A stretch of DNA of 64,000 nt from an uncultured Prevotella sp. GTDB taxonomy: Bacteria > Bacteroidota > Bacteroidia > Bacteroidales > Bacteroidaceae. A model generated the notes under the pieces. It saw only the letters and a program-made list of their open reading frames with translations. It did not search any database and was not told the origin of the DNA. Of the stretch, positions 8,976 through 18,745 are shown in pieces (within the stretch, counting starts at the first letter, position 1; each line of letters starts with the position of its first letter). The position numbers were made by a program, and so were the translations under genes. Where the stretch lies: the NCBI GenBank assembly GCA_944319815.1, contig CALUEX010000001.1, forward strand, positions 124,001 to 188,000, read 5' to 3'.

Positions 8976-11900
8976 ATGAGAAAGAAAGCCTTTGCTATGC
9001 TTCTCCTTTTGCTCGGCATCTGTTGTGGCACAGCCACGGCACAGACGTCCGACCAGAAGGCTGAGGTCATCCCGGTGCTCTTCCCTAATTCGTCAGCGTT
9101 CACCGCGCTGTCGGATAACGGACTTTGGGCAGTCTCTTGCGGACCGGGCGAGGACCAGTCAAGTATGTTCTACCCGTATCTCATCAATACTACTACGGGT
9201 GAATACACACCTCTTTGGACAGCCGAAGATGAAGCCAACTTGGTGGGCATCTCCGTTAATGACGTCACTAACGACGGTAACATCATCGTCGGCAACCACG
9301 GTGGCGCGGCTTATTATAACGTAGCCGAGGGCCAGTGGCATCAGCTGCCCGGCCAAGGAGGAGAAGTTACCGTGGTAACTCCTGACGGTAAGTATATCGG
9401 CGGATGGACAGGCAGCGGCAATGCCGGAGCCGGCACTTATACCGAGACTCCCCTGCTTTGGGAGCGTCAGGACGACGGCAGCTATGTTCAGCTCGACGTC
9501 CTCGACTTCCCTAATTTCCCAGTGGTTACGGGGAATGGCTATGTGGCTAAAGAAATACGTATCACGGAAATCAGCGCCGACGGAAACCTCATTGCCGGCG
9601 GTATGAACTTCACCGGGGCTGGGAGCTTCTACATCTATAACCGCACTACCCACGAAACTGTTTATCCGGGCCCGGATATGAACGACAGCTCTGTAAACGA
9701 GCAGCTGCGTGTCCAGGTCGGTGCCGAGTCTTTCTTCAGCAACAACGGTAAGTACCTTACCGGTATGTACGGTGGAACCGAGTCAGCATCTGACGCCGCC
9801 TCTTCGTTCCTTTACGATGTTGAGAACGATGTGTTCACAGGTTATAACACACAGGCGTCGGAGACTGACCGTTTCGGTACGACGGTTTCCAACAGCGGTG
9901 TCGTATTCGCCTGCAGCCCGGCGGTTAACCCCCTGCGTTCAACATATATAAGGTATAAGAACCTTTGGATAGGCCTTGACGAACTCCTGCAGAGCCGTTA
10001 CGGCATCAACTTCTATGAAGTTACCGGTTATGACTACACCGGCCTTGTTCTTGGTATCTCTGACGACGAGAAGACTATCATCGGACAGTCACTCACACAG
10101 TCGAGCGGTTACATCATCCGTCTGCCTGAATCAATATCTGAGGCAGCAAGCCATGTCAACCCCTTGGATGCTTATACAGTGTTCCCGGCAGAAGGCTCAC
10201 AGTTCTCTGCCTTCAGCTCTGCGCAAATCACGTTCAACACTGAGGCAACTCTTTCGCCTTCAGCTTCAGTGCAGCTGCTCGACGCTTCAGGCAGCGTTGT
10301 ACGTTCTTACAGGCTGTCGGCACAGGCCAACGGGCGCACGTTCGTTGCCGGTGGTATAACCTCTACGCTTACCCCGGGCCAGGAGTACACGCTCCGCTAT
10401 CCCGCCGGTACATTCCTCTTGGCTTCTGACGAGACTTACAAGTCACCGCAAATCGACGTCAAGTATGTCGGCTGCGAGCCTGTTCCGGCCAACGCTACGG
10501 CCATAACCCCGGCAAACTCTGCCGCCGTATCTGAAATAAGCGCCGAAAGCCCAATCCAGATGAAGTTCAACATGAGTGTCGCCGTTAGTGACGATGCCCA
10601 CGCTTACCTCTATGAGGAAGGCAATGACAACCCCGTAGTTGAGCTTACCTTCGCACAGTCTGACCTTACAACGGTGTTCCTCTATCCGGCCTTGAGGCGT
10701 TACCTCAGCAAGGACAAGAATTACAGCGTTGTCGTAGAGGCTGGCTCTATCACTGACATCATGGGCTTCAACCCCAACACTGAATTCTCCGTTAACTACG
10801 TCGGTGCATACGTGCCTGAAGTTCCCGTTGACGGTAGCCTCTTCAGCGATGACTTCAACGACCCAAGCCGTTCAATGACGCTCTATCTCCTCAACGAGGG
10901 CGACCACAACGCGCCGTCGTCTATCGTTACCCCGTGGGGCTTCGACAAGGACAACAGCCCGTGGATATTCGTCGTTCGTGAGAGCGAGAGCTCAAGCGAC
11001 TACTGCGCCGCTTCACACTCTATGTACAACCCGTCAGGCAAGTCTAACGACTGGATGGCTCTGCCGCAGCTCCAAATCGAAAACGAGTTCTACCGCATCG
11101 AGTTCGACGCACAGTCTTACAAGCTCGGACGTAACGACCACCTCAAGGTTTACGTCGTTGAGGACGACAACGTTTACAGCGCGCCGAATATGCCGAATGA
11201 GCTTCGCGACAAGTTCCTCTCTGAGGGCGACCTCATCTTCGACCAGCAGGTTACTCCGGGTGAAGACCAGGACGAGGAAGGCCTTGCCAATGGCTGGCAG
11301 CACTTCGACCTGTCGCTTGCCGACTATGCAGGAAAGAACATCTACATCGCGTTCGTCAACGACAACGAAGACCAGAGCGCCGTATTCCTCGACAACGTAA
11401 GGGTTTACTACCAGGGCGACTTCTATATAACTCCTGACGTAGAGCAGAACGTCGTTGCTGCAGAGTCTGTTCCCGTTGCAATGCTTGTGCGCATCACCGG
11501 TGACGACACTTACAACAACCTCAACGCAACCCTCACATCGGGCGACTTCACTTCTACTTACACTGCAAGCGACCTCAACCTCACGAAGGATAGCGAAGTC
11601 TACAGCTTCACATTCCCCGAGGAGCTGCCGCTCACAATCGGTGAGTCTAACCCGTACTCCATCAACGTCACCATCGACGGCACAACGGTTACAAGCAGCG
11701 GTACAATCAACGACCTCGCATTCGAGACGACGAAGCGCGTGGTTGTAGAGGAGAGCACGGGCCAGCAGTGTTCTAACTGCCCGCAAGGCATACTTGCCCT
11801 TGAGCATCTTAACGAAGTTTACGGCGAGCAGGTTATTCCTATCGCAATCCACAGCTCAATTGTCGGTACCGACCTGTTCTCTTACGAAGCCTACAACAGC

Positions 11901-12776
11901 TACTTCGGCATCACGGCACAGCCTAACGGCGTCATCAACCGCGTAGACACTCTCTATGCGCCGATGTACCGCGCTGCTGGCGAGAACGACCAAGTAACTT
12001 ACAGCTTCACTTCGCCTACTGGCAACAAGACATTCATGGACATCGTTCAGCGCGAGCTTCTTTCACCCGCTGTTGCCGAAATCGGCATCAACAGTGCAGT
12101 TTACGACTCAAGCAACGGCCTGATGCAAGTTTCTGGTGACGTAAACTACGCCCTCAACCTCTCTGCCCTTAACCACAACATCGCGTTCGTGGTACTCGAG
12201 GACGGACTCCGCGGTGTTCAGCTGAACAACCTCTACTCATCGAGCGACCCAATCTTCGGTGACTTCGGACAGAACGGCCTCTATGGCACGGGTACTCCTA
12301 TCATCACGTTCGACCACGTTGCACGCAAGGTTGCCGACGAGCGCTTCGGCGGTATCTCCGGCTTGGTTCCTGTTGAGGTTACGGCTAACCAGCCAGTGGC
12401 TTACAGTCACAAGTTCTCTGGTCCTACCAACGTAAGCAACTGGGCTAACACCCAACTCGTGGCAATGCTGATTGACGCAACCACGGGTCGCATTGTCAAC
12501 GCAGCCGTTGTTCCTGTTTCTCAGGGCACGGTAGGCATCAAGGGCGTTGTTTCTGAAGGTGAAGGCGGCGCAGTCATCGGCTATGCCGACGGTGCAATCA
12601 CGGTCAGCGGTGCCGACGGTGCCGACGTGACAGTCTACGACATCAACGGTACGCTCGTAAGCAAGGCCAAGGTGAACGGCACTGCAAGCATCAACACCAA
12701 CGGCTTGCACGGCATCTTCATCGTGAAGGTCAGCGGCGAGAACGTTGAGGCCGTGAAGAAGATTATCGTAAGATAA
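8976..12776 (+). CDS. Large T9SS-type secreted protein with propeller-like, adhesin (choice-of-anchor J) and Omp28 domains
   Basis: A 1266-residue extracellular protein with a signal peptide of about 22 residues. Residues 30-390 hold repeated WD/propeller-like blades (NGLWAVS, DGKYIGGW, DGNLIAGG, NGKYLTGMY). Two SbsA/Ig-like beta domains follow at about 395-620. A choice-of-anchor J or cleaved-adhesin type domain spans about 622-805 (SDDFND, NDWMALPQL). An Omp28 domain at about 920-1160 contains ESTGQQCSNCP with Cys932 and Cys935. The final 75 residues form a T9SS type A C-terminal domain (VTVYDINGTLV, GIFIVKVSGE, KKIIVR). It is therefore predicted to be exported through the outer membrane and kept on the surface or released. 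The adhesin or thiol role is inference from domains. Confidence 0.85.
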   Translation: MRKKAFAMLLLLLGICCGTATAQTSDQKAEVIPVLFPNSSAFTALSDNGLWAVSCGPGEDQSSMFYPYLINTTTGEYTPLWTAEDEANLVGISVNDVTNDGNIIVGNHGGAAYYNVAEGQWHQLPGQGGEVTVVTPDGKYIGGWTGSGNAGAGTYTETPLLWERQDDGSYVQLDVLDFPNFPVVTGNGYVAKEIRITEISADGNLIAGGMNFTGAGSFYIYNRTTHETVYPGPDMNDSSVNEQLRVQVGAESFFSNNGKYLTGMYGGTESASDAASSFLYDVENDVFTGYNTQASETDRFGTTVSNSGVVFACSPAVNPLRSTYIRYKNLWIGLDELLQSRYGINFYEVTGYDYTGLVLGISDDEKTIIGQSLTQSSGYIIRLPESISEAASHVNPLDAYTVFPAEGSQFSAFSSAQITFNTEATLSPSASVQLLDASGSVVRSYRLSAQANGRTFVAGGITSTLTPGQEYTLRYPAGTFLLASDETYKSPQIDVKYVGCEPVPANATAITPANSAAVSEISAESPIQMKFNMSVAVSDDAHAYLYEEGNDNPVVELTFAQSDLTTVFLYPALRRYLSKDKNYSVVVEAGSITDIMGFNPNTEFSVNYVGAYVPEVPVDGSLFSDDFNDPSRSMTLYLLNEGDHNAPSSIVTPWGFDKDNSPWIFVVRESESSSDYCAASHSMYNPSGKSNDWMALPQLQIENEFYRIEFDAQSYKLGRNDHLKVYVVEDDNVYSAPNMPNELRDKFLSEGDLIFDQQVTPGEDQDEEGLANGWQHFDLSLADYAGKNIYIAFVNDNEDQSAVFLDNVRVYYQGDFYITPDVEQNVVAAESVPVAMLVRITGDDTYNNLNATLTSGDFTSTYTASDLNLTKDSEVYSFTFPEELPLTIGESNPYSINVTIDGTTVTSSGTINDLAFETTKRVVVEESTGQQCSNCPQGILALEHLNEVYGEQVIPIAIHSSIVGTDLFSYEAYNSYFGITAQPNGVINRVDTLYAPMYRAAGENDQVTYSFTSPTGNKTFMDIVQRELLSPAVAEIGINSAVYDSSNGLMQVSGDVNYALNLSALNHNIAFVVLEDGLRGVQLNNLYSSSDPIFGDFGQNGLYGTGTPIITFDHVARKVADERFGGISGLVPVEVTANQPVAYSHKFSGPTNVSNWANTQLVAMLIDATTGRIVNAAVVPVSQGTVGIKGVVSEGEGGAVIGYADGAITVSGADGADVTVYDINGTLVSKAKVNGTASINTNGLHGIFIVKVSGENVEAVKKIIVR

Positions 12777-12798
12777 GATAACACGCACACACTCTCTA

Positions 12799-12830
12799 CA
12801 TCTGCGGGGTGGCTATGCCCCGCAGATGTT
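12799..12830 (+). terminator. Hairpin terminator
   Basis: An 11-bp stem (CATCTGCGGGG 12799-12809 with CCCCGCAGATG 12818-12828) follows the stop codon at 12776 by 22 bases. The downstream T tract is weak. Confidence 0.6.
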
Positions 12831-12920
12831 CACACCTCTGATATAGCCAGGGGCAGAACGCCCGGCAAACGCTTTACCCCGACTATATATTAACCTTATT
12901 ATTAACTAAATTTTATTTTT

Positions 12921-15491
12921 ATGAAAAAGAGCTTTTTACTTTGTCTGATGGCCCTATTAGGCGTCATTGGCATGTATGCAGCTGCCCCGACGAGTGGCGA
13001 CGGCACAGAAGCTAATCCGTACATCGTGGAAGACGGAACGACTTATTCGAACCCAGGTGGCAGTAAGGTGTATGTCAGCTTTACTGCACCAAGTGCAGGT
13101 ACGTTGACGCTGAATTTCACATCCAGTTTCTATATGGGTGCAGCGTTCGTGACCACTGACGGCAGAGCTTTAGAGCGTGAGTCGGATTATTCTACTTATA
13201 ATAGGTATAATCTGGAAGTTGAAAGCGGCATGACTTATGTTATTTATGGAAATAACGTTTTCAGTGCTGTTGACATTACCGTAACTTTTGAAGAAAACGC
13301 TGACGCCATCACCGGTACGGCTGACCCTGCAACGGGCACTGCCCATGACGTTCTTACTTCAACGCTGATTAACCCTGACAAGGAGGAGCAGCTGGGCGTC
13401 AAGAACACCAAGTATCCTATCACCGTTACCCTGAGCAAGCCTGTAGGCTTCGTTTCAGCAAGGTGGGATGACGGTAAGGATTTCTCTACCACGGTGCGTG
13501 GCCACAACTACGACATCGCAGTTGAGTACGAGCGCCAGACTTCAACTGGTGGCAGTATGGGTGAATCACAGGGAGACCAGACGGGTGAAGTTGTTCCAGA
13601 GTTTTACCTTGGCGAGCAGACATCTCCAACATGGAATATAGGTCCTGAGATTCCGACGGACAATGGCGCAACTACACAGTCATGGACTCTCTATGACGAC
13701 CGTGAGTACACTTTGACCCTGACCCTCTGGAACAGCCAGCTCGACTGGGAGCAGAACGGTACTCCTATCGGCGTTGTCACCATCAAGTATACTGGTACTA
13801 CACCGGCCATCCAGTACAGCACAATCAAGCTGGTTGAGTGCTTCCCGAACCCGAACATCACCAATCCGAAGGACGAGAACCTGATGCTCAGCTGGGCTGA
13901 CGAGCGCGACCAGGCTATGCTCGTGTTCGACGGTGAAATCGGCCGCGTTGAAGCTGGTGTTGCCGGCGGCCAGGGCATGGGCGAGACGCCTTGCGATGTA
14001 AGCTATATTTATTACGGCGAGAGCGACGGCAACATCACAAAGACCGCCGTGCTCGTTAAGATACCTGAGCAGAGCGACATGATGACGGGTAACCCCGCTG
14101 CCGACGTAACCGTGAACGTTTACGCTTACGACAAGAACGGTCGCGGCCTTGACGACACAGACCCACTCTACGGCCAGTTCAACAAGACCTCTAACAAGTA
14201 TGAGTTGTCGTTCCCGTTCTCTGACGGACGTATCAACCCGACTTCACTCAACTACACATCACGTACACCTGAGAACCAGTATGTACAGAGCCTGACCGAC
14301 GTAACCCTCGGCTTCGGCACACCTGTGCTCGTTAATCCTGACGCTCACGAGATGGCCGGCCTCTACCAGGGCGACGAGAAGGTGGCTGACATCGCTTTCA
14401 CCACAACATACGACGGCGACAAAGATACAAGCCCGTCTTCAGTTAAGATGACCTTCATCGAGGTTGGTTCGCTCAAGGTTGACGGCGAGACCGGCGCCGA
14501 GAGCGGCACTCCTGTAGCTCTCGAGGAAGGCGACTATGAGCTTCGCCTGCCTGAACTCGTATTCGGAAACTCTTACATTAGCTGGGATACTCCTTGGACT
14601 AATGGTCTGCAGGGCATAGGCGAGTGCAACCCCGAGTGGAACTTCAAGTACTCAATAGTTAAGAGCCTGCCCGAGTTCGTAAGCGCAGACCCGGCTCCTT
14701 ACGTTGCCGGCAGCGACGAATACAACGAGAGCCTGCCTAAGACAATCACCGCAACCTTCAGCGAGGCTATCGGCGAGGCTACTGCAACCGTTCGTTACGG
14801 AATGAACAGCGTAGCTGAAGTTCCCGCGGAGAACATCACCATCGACGGTACTAACGTAACCGTAGCTATGCCCGCAGAGGCCCTGACCGGCATGAGCGTA
14901 ATCCTCAACCTCAGGGCTGTCACCACAGCCGGCGTGCCCGTTACTTACGGCGACCAGGAAGGCTTGGTACGTCTTACCTACCAGCTCAACCCGGCACAGC
15001 TTTCAGTTGAATACTCTCCCGCAAGCGGCACTACCGTTAAGTCTCTCAACCAGATTCTCGTAACTGGTTCTGAAAGCCTTGGCTACAACACCGAGCTGAC
15101 AATGTCAGTTAAGGATGCACAGGGCCAGGAGGTTGCAACTGCATCCGTTGACGTTTTAGGTAACGACGGCACCGAGCTGACAGACTGGAACCAGGTTTAC
15201 ATCAACCTCTCTAAGGAACTCACCGAGGCTGGCACTTATACAATCGAAGTGCCTGAGCACATATTCTCTAACCTCGACGATACAGCTTGGAACACAGCTA
15301 CTACGCTGACCTACACTGTTGACCCGACAGCCACAGGCATCGACAACGCACAGGCTGGCAACGTAACTGAGGTTGACGTTTACACCGTAGACGGCGCACT
15401 CTTCGCCAAGGGCGTTAAGAGCAACGAGGTTCGCAAGACCCTCCCCGCTGGCGTTTACGTTGTTAACGGCCGCAAGATAGCAATACGCTAA
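12921..15491 (+). CDS. Secreted T9SS-type protein with repeated Ig-like beta domains
   Basis: An 856-residue protein with a signal peptide (cleaved near YAAAP, residue 20-22). A pre-peptidase-type C-terminal-like beta-sandwich follows (residues 25-110; AGTLTLNFTSSFYMG and TYVIYGNNVFSAVDITVTFE). After that come several SbsA/Ig-like modules with the recurring pattern ...TITATFSEAIG...TVRYG. The last 70 residues (GIDNAQAG, VDVYTVDGALFAKG, LPAGVYVVNGRKIAIR) form a T9SS type A C-terminal signal. No catalytic motif was found, so a structural or adhesive role is most likely. It shares architecture with the neighbour at 16236 and is followed by a strong terminator. Confidence 0.8.
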   Translation: MKKSFLLCLMALLGVIGMYAAAPTSGDGTEANPYIVEDGTTYSNPGGSKVYVSFTAPSAGTLTLNFTSSFYMGAAFVTTDGRALERESDYSTYNRYNLEVESGMTYVIYGNNVFSAVDITVTFEENADAITGTADPATGTAHDVLTSTLINPDKEEQLGVKNTKYPITVTLSKPVGFVSARWDDGKDFSTTVRGHNYDIAVEYERQTSTGGSMGESQGDQTGEVVPEFYLGEQTSPTWNIGPEIPTDNGATTQSWTLYDDREYTLTLTLWNSQLDWEQNGTPIGVVTIKYTGTTPAIQYSTIKLVECFPNPNITNPKDENLMLSWADERDQAMLVFDGEIGRVEAGVAGGQGMGETPCDVSYIYYGESDGNITKTAVLVKIPEQSDMMTGNPAADVTVNVYAYDKNGRGLDDTDPLYGQFNKTSNKYELSFPFSDGRINPTSLNYTSRTPENQYVQSLTDVTLGFGTPVLVNPDAHEMAGLYQGDEKVADIAFTTTYDGDKDTSPSSVKMTFIEVGSLKVDGETGAESGTPVALEEGDYELRLPELVFGNSYISWDTPWTNGLQGIGECNPEWNFKYSIVKSLPEFVSADPAPYVAGSDEYNESLPKTITATFSEAIGEATATVRYGMNSVAEVPAENITIDGTNVTVAMPAEALTGMSVILNLRAVTTAGVPVTYGDQEGLVRLTYQLNPAQLSVEYSPASGTTVKSLNQILVTGSESLGYNTELTMSVKDAQGQEVATASVDVLGNDGTELTDWNQVYINLSKELTEAGTYTIEVPEHIFSNLDDTAWNTATTLTYTVDPTATGIDNAQAGNVTEVDVYTVDGALFAKGVKSNEVRKTLPAGVYVVNGRKIAIR

Positions 15492-15529
15492 ACCCTGACG
15501 CCAAAGGGGCAAGGCGTACCCTTGATATG

Positions 15530-15566
15530 AGGCGGGGACGCATGGCCATGCGCCCCCGCCTTTTTC
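15530..15566 (+). terminator. Rho-independent terminator
   Basis: AGGCGGGG (15530-15537) pairs with CCCCGCCT (15554-15561), with a self-complementary GCATGGCCATGC interior, followed by five T at 15561-15565. Confidence 0.85.
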
Positions 15567-15604
15567 AAAGACGAAAAGATGTTTTAGTTTAAGGTGGAAA
15601 AGAG

Positions 15605-15870
15605 ATGCTTGAAGGTGAGAAGGTGAGAAAGTGAGAAGGTGAGAAAGTGAGATGATGCTAAGAAAGGAGAAAAGGAATACACCCACGTGTTGATGGTGAA
15701 TACACCCATCATTTGTGGACGATGAACACCCACCCAATCACTTGTGGATAATGAACATCCACCCAATCACTTGTGGACGATGAACACCCACCCAATCACT
15801 TGTGGATAATGAACATCCACCCCACGTGTTGACGATGAACCCACCCCACGTGTTGACGATGGACGCACCC
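15605..15870. repeat. Purine microsatellite followed by a tandem array of about 33-bp units
   Basis: 15605-15655 repeats GAGAAGGT / GAGAAAGT. 15680-15870 holds about six units of roughly 30-34 bases built from CACCCAATCACTTGTGGA and TAATGAACATCCACC, passing into CACGTGTTGACGATG units and then into the REP at 15876. The units vary in two alternating forms (GGATAATGAACAT and GGACGATGAACAC). No gene lies in 15492-16235. Confidence 0.8.
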
Positions 15871-15875
15871 ACGTG

Positions 15876-15972
15876 TAGGGACGCTCGGTCTGAGCGTCCG
15901 GCAAATTAAAAAAAGTCCGTTGCGGATTGGCTGTACACGACATTACCCGGACGCTCCGACCGAGCGTCCCTA
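15876..15972 (+). repeat. REPIN: inverted REP pair
   Basis: REP at 15876-15901 (TAGGGACGCTCGGTCTGAGC...) and inverted REP at 15947-15972 (...CCGACCGAGCGTCCCTA), with a 45-base spacer containing AAATTAAAAAAAGTCCGT. It is nearly identical in plan to the pairs that flank the RAYT gene. Confidence 0.88.
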
Positions 15973-16039
15973 CAAGTGGATGGGGCAAATCGTGTATGTG
16001 GCGGACGGACGGATGTGGTAAATCGCGATGAACTCACCC

Positions 16040-16170
16040 ACACTAAGGAGTTAAGGAGTTATGAAGTTATGAAGTTAAGACATTAGCCTTTTCATCCATT
16101 CTCCTCCCCTCGGGGAGGTTGGGAGGGGGCTGCCCTTTCATTCTCGGGGAGGTTGGGAGGGGGCTGATAT
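16040..16170. repeat. GGAGTTA words plus GGGAGGGGGCT element
   Basis: AAGGAGTTAAGGAGTTATG words (reverse of the TTAACTCC family) lead into two copies of CGGGGAGGTTGGGAGGGGGC. The same combination recurs at 35290-35400 and inverted at 57965-58020. An (AT)n run follows at 16167-16180. Confidence 0.7.
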
Positions 16171-16235
16171 ATATATATATCAAAATGAATAAAACCAATT
16201 AAAGTAATAGTATTAACCAATTAAATTTTAGTGAC

Positions 16236-17873
16236 ATGAAAAAGTTATTACTTACTATCCTTTCAGCCCTGCTGTTCGTAGGCCCAGCCTCGGCGCAGAT
16301 TAACTGGACGGAAATCAACGTTCCCGACCCGGAACAGCCGTCAACCGTGCACATCAACATGGGCATGAACTATTTGGTGCTTGAAGCCCAAATCGATGCC
16401 GTTTTCCACATCAACATCGGGTACAACTCGATACAGCTGTATGAGTGTACGGCTGCCGGCGTACAGGCCGACACTCCCGTGCCCAGCACAACCGGCGCTG
16501 ACGGAAAGACATTCAACATCGCGGTGACTGCCGGCCAGACCTACCGCTTCATGGGCCGTTCAACGGACGTCTTTGACGCCAAAGTCTATTACGGTGACCA
16601 AGGCGTGACGAAGCTGCCCATCACCATCACCTCTGCCACATACGAGGACGGCGACGAGTACACCGTGACCAGCTCTAACCTGGAGCTCGTGTTCGACCGC
16701 GCCATCAGCGTGGCCAACCCCACAATATCGTATATGCAGGGCGAGGACGGCACATACGCCGTGACGAGGACAATCGAGAGCACATACATCAGCCCCAACA
16801 TGACCCCGTCAGGCTATTACTACGTGATAGAGCTTAACAAGATTGTCCAGACCATGATTGACGAGGGCGACATCCGTCCCGGCGACAAGTTCAAGATTAC
16901 GCTCAACGGCATAGCCGACCAGGCTGACCCCGAGACCATCTACGGCGAGGACGGCGTCTACTCTGTAGAGCTTGTGCTCGGCGAGCCCGCCGCACAGCTT
17001 GTCAGCATTGACCCTGCCGACGGCACCACGCTTTACACCTTCTATCCCGAGGACGGCGAGGGCGGCCTGCTGCGCTTCACCTTCACCGACGAGATTGACC
17101 CCAACTGCGGCGCTGAGGTGACCTGCACCTACGGCGACCCCGAGGCCGGCTCATACCGCTCGCTCACTTTGCCTTACACGATTGAGGGCACGGTGGTTAC
17201 GGTTAACATCCAGGGCATCTTCTTCCCCGAGACCGTGGCTTCGTCGCGCGGCGACGACCAGCAGACGTCAATCACCGTCAGGCTGAAGGGCCTGCGCACG
17301 GTTGACGGCCGTGACGTGCAGACCAACTACGTTGGCGCCGGCACGACGTCCATAATGGCTATCTACAGGCTGGAGAAGGAGGAAATTCAGTTCTATTACG
17401 ACTCTGACCCGCAGGACGGTGGTTCGCTCCAGGGCCTTGACGAAATCATGCTTTGGTTGCCTTCACCTTACCCATTGCTGTCGTTTGAAGACCTGCAGTG
17501 GTCATGGGTTACTTCCCGCGGCGTGAGCACGAGGACTATCCCTGCCGAGGACATACAGTTCGAGTATGACGAGCAGCAGTTCGGCTATACAGCCATGGTG
17601 CCCCTGACGGGCGTTTCCAAGTCAGCCGAGAACGTTACGCTGACTATGCGCGGCGCCATTCTGCGCAACGGCGACACTGCCGAGCTCGAGCTGGTGTTCA
17701 ACGTTCCTACTGGCATCGACAACGTTGAGGCCGGCGAGGGCAACGCTGACGAGATAGTCAAGGTTTACACCATCAGCGGCACGCTTGTCAAGGAGTGCAA
17801 GCGCGGCGTGGCAACCGAAGGCCTTGCCAAGGGCGTTTACATCATCGGCGGCAAGAAGATGGTTGTAAGATAA
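16236..17873 (+). CDS. Secreted T9SS-type protein with Ig-like beta domains
   Basis: A 545-residue protein with a signal peptide (cleaved near ASAQ, residue 20). An N-terminal beta domain (residues 25-120) is followed by SbsA/Ig-like modules (SATYEDGDEYTVTSSNLELVF, LVSIDPADGTTLYTF, EIQFYYDSDPQDGGSL). The T9SS type A tail is GIDNVEAG, VKVYTISGTLVKE, LAKGVYIIGGKKMVVR. It resembles the protein at 12921 in plan and probably arose from the same family. No enzyme motif is visible; a surface structural or binding role is inferred. Confidence 0.8.
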   Translation: MKKLLLTILSALLFVGPASAQINWTEINVPDPEQPSTVHINMGMNYLVLEAQIDAVFHINIGYNSIQLYECTAAGVQADTPVPSTTGADGKTFNIAVTAGQTYRFMGRSTDVFDAKVYYGDQGVTKLPITITSATYEDGDEYTVTSSNLELVFDRAISVANPTISYMQGEDGTYAVTRTIESTYISPNMTPSGYYYVIELNKIVQTMIDEGDIRPGDKFKITLNGIADQADPETIYGEDGVYSVELVLGEPAAQLVSIDPADGTTLYTFYPEDGEGGLLRFTFTDEIDPNCGAEVTCTYGDPEAGSYRSLTLPYTIEGTVVTVNIQGIFFPETVASSRGDDQQTSITVRLKGLRTVDGRDVQTNYVGAGTTSIMAIYRLEKEEIQFYYDSDPQDGGSLQGLDEIMLWLPSPYPLLSFEDLQWSWVTSRGVSTRTIPAEDIQFEYDEQQFGYTAMVPLTGVSKSAENVTLTMRGAILRNGDTAELELVFNVPTGIDNVEAGEGNADEIVKVYTISGTLVKECKRGVATEGLAKGVYIIGGKKMVVR

Positions 17874-18068
17874 GTGAAGGACGAAGGGCGGAGCGAAGTT
17901 AAGACCGAAGGGTGAAGGACGAAGAGTTTAACGGCACTTCAGGCTTAGGCCGGCGATAGGGGCGGATGTCCCCTACGGCGCGGAGGCCGCCGGATGGCTT
18001 ACCTTCACGAACCATATACGCTTCGAAAGCCGTTGATTGGCTTAATCTTCGCGAACCATAATGTAGAG

Positions 18069-18106
18069 TGTGGCAAACGGCATCGCCGTTTGCCACATTT
18101 TGTTTT
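18069..18106 (+). terminator. Terminator hairpin within a GCCTTTT-type repeat
   Basis: TGTGGCAAACGGC (18069-18081) pairs perfectly with GCCGTTTGCCACA (18085-18097), followed by TTTTGTTTT. It stands about 196 bases after the 16236 gene. The next 45 bases (18107-18150: AAAAGGTGGCG ... GAAAGGCCACCTTTTG) are a second hairpin of the same family. Confidence 0.75.
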
Positions 18107-18183
18107 GTAAAAGGTGGCGTTTCGCGTTGTGAAAGGCCACCTTTTGTTTTTAGCGTGAGTTCGGCATAAGGCGCCGCTCTCTG

Positions 18184-18278
18184 TAGGGACGCTCGGTCTG
18201 AGCGTCCGGCAAATTAAAAAATCCGTTTCTGATTGGTTGTATACGAAATTACCCGGACGCTCCGACCGAGCGTCCCTA
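18184..18278 (+). repeat. REPIN upstream of the RAYT gene
   Basis: REP at 18184-18209 and inverted REP at 18253-18278, with a 43-base spacer (AAATTAAAAAATCCGT, GTATACGAAATTAC). The following block 18330-18407 (CACGTGGATGGGGTGAAAAA, GGAATTGCAATTCGCGACAA) is repeated almost exactly after the downstream REPIN at 19413-19471. The RAYT gene is therefore enclosed by direct repeats of a larger unit. Confidence 0.9.
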
Positions 18279-18688
18279 CACGCGGATGGGCACGTGGATG
18301 TGGGCAAAAAATATGTGGATTTGAATTTCATTGCAAGCGGATGAGCACGTGGATGGGGTGAAAAAATGTGGAATTGCAATTCGCGACAACGGGCGTCCCC
18401 ACGTGTATGGTGAAATTCGTGAACGTACAGTCTGCGTCGGATGAAAAACAAAGGCATCGCGATGCCTTTTGCAAAAAACATTTGCCGAACTTGCCGTTAA
18501 ACCCAACTCGGTCATTAGACCGCAATGTCTTAATTTCTATAGTTATATTATTGCTTCTTGCCGTCTTATGTCCTTCTGCCGCCGTCTTTTCTTCCGTTCC
18601 GTCTCGACGTAGCCCGCTACGCCTTCGACAAAACGGAATAAAAACCGTCTGCCATAAGTACATAATCCGTCTAAGCTCTAATGACCGA

Positions 18689-18720
18689 TTTGGGTTAAAT
18701 CAAAAAAATAAGTAATTTTG
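18689..18720 (+). promoter_or_regulatory. Promoter of the RAYT gene
   Basis: TTTG at 18689-18692 and TAATTTTG at 18713-18720 are 20 bases apart, a full Bacteroidetes promoter match, 25 bases before the ATG at 18746. Confidence 0.75.
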
Positions 18721-18745
18721 TGTTGACGCACTGTATTGCCTAAAC

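Noticed and set aside
15680-15870. Possible CRISPR array
   Set aside because: Units are contiguous and variable without unique spacers of constant length, and no cas gene is nearby. It is a tandem repeat.
18005-18715. Several overlapping frames in both directions around the upstream REPIN
   Set aside because: They are made of REP and flanking repeat sequence read through; similar peptide strings occur at every REP site on either strand.
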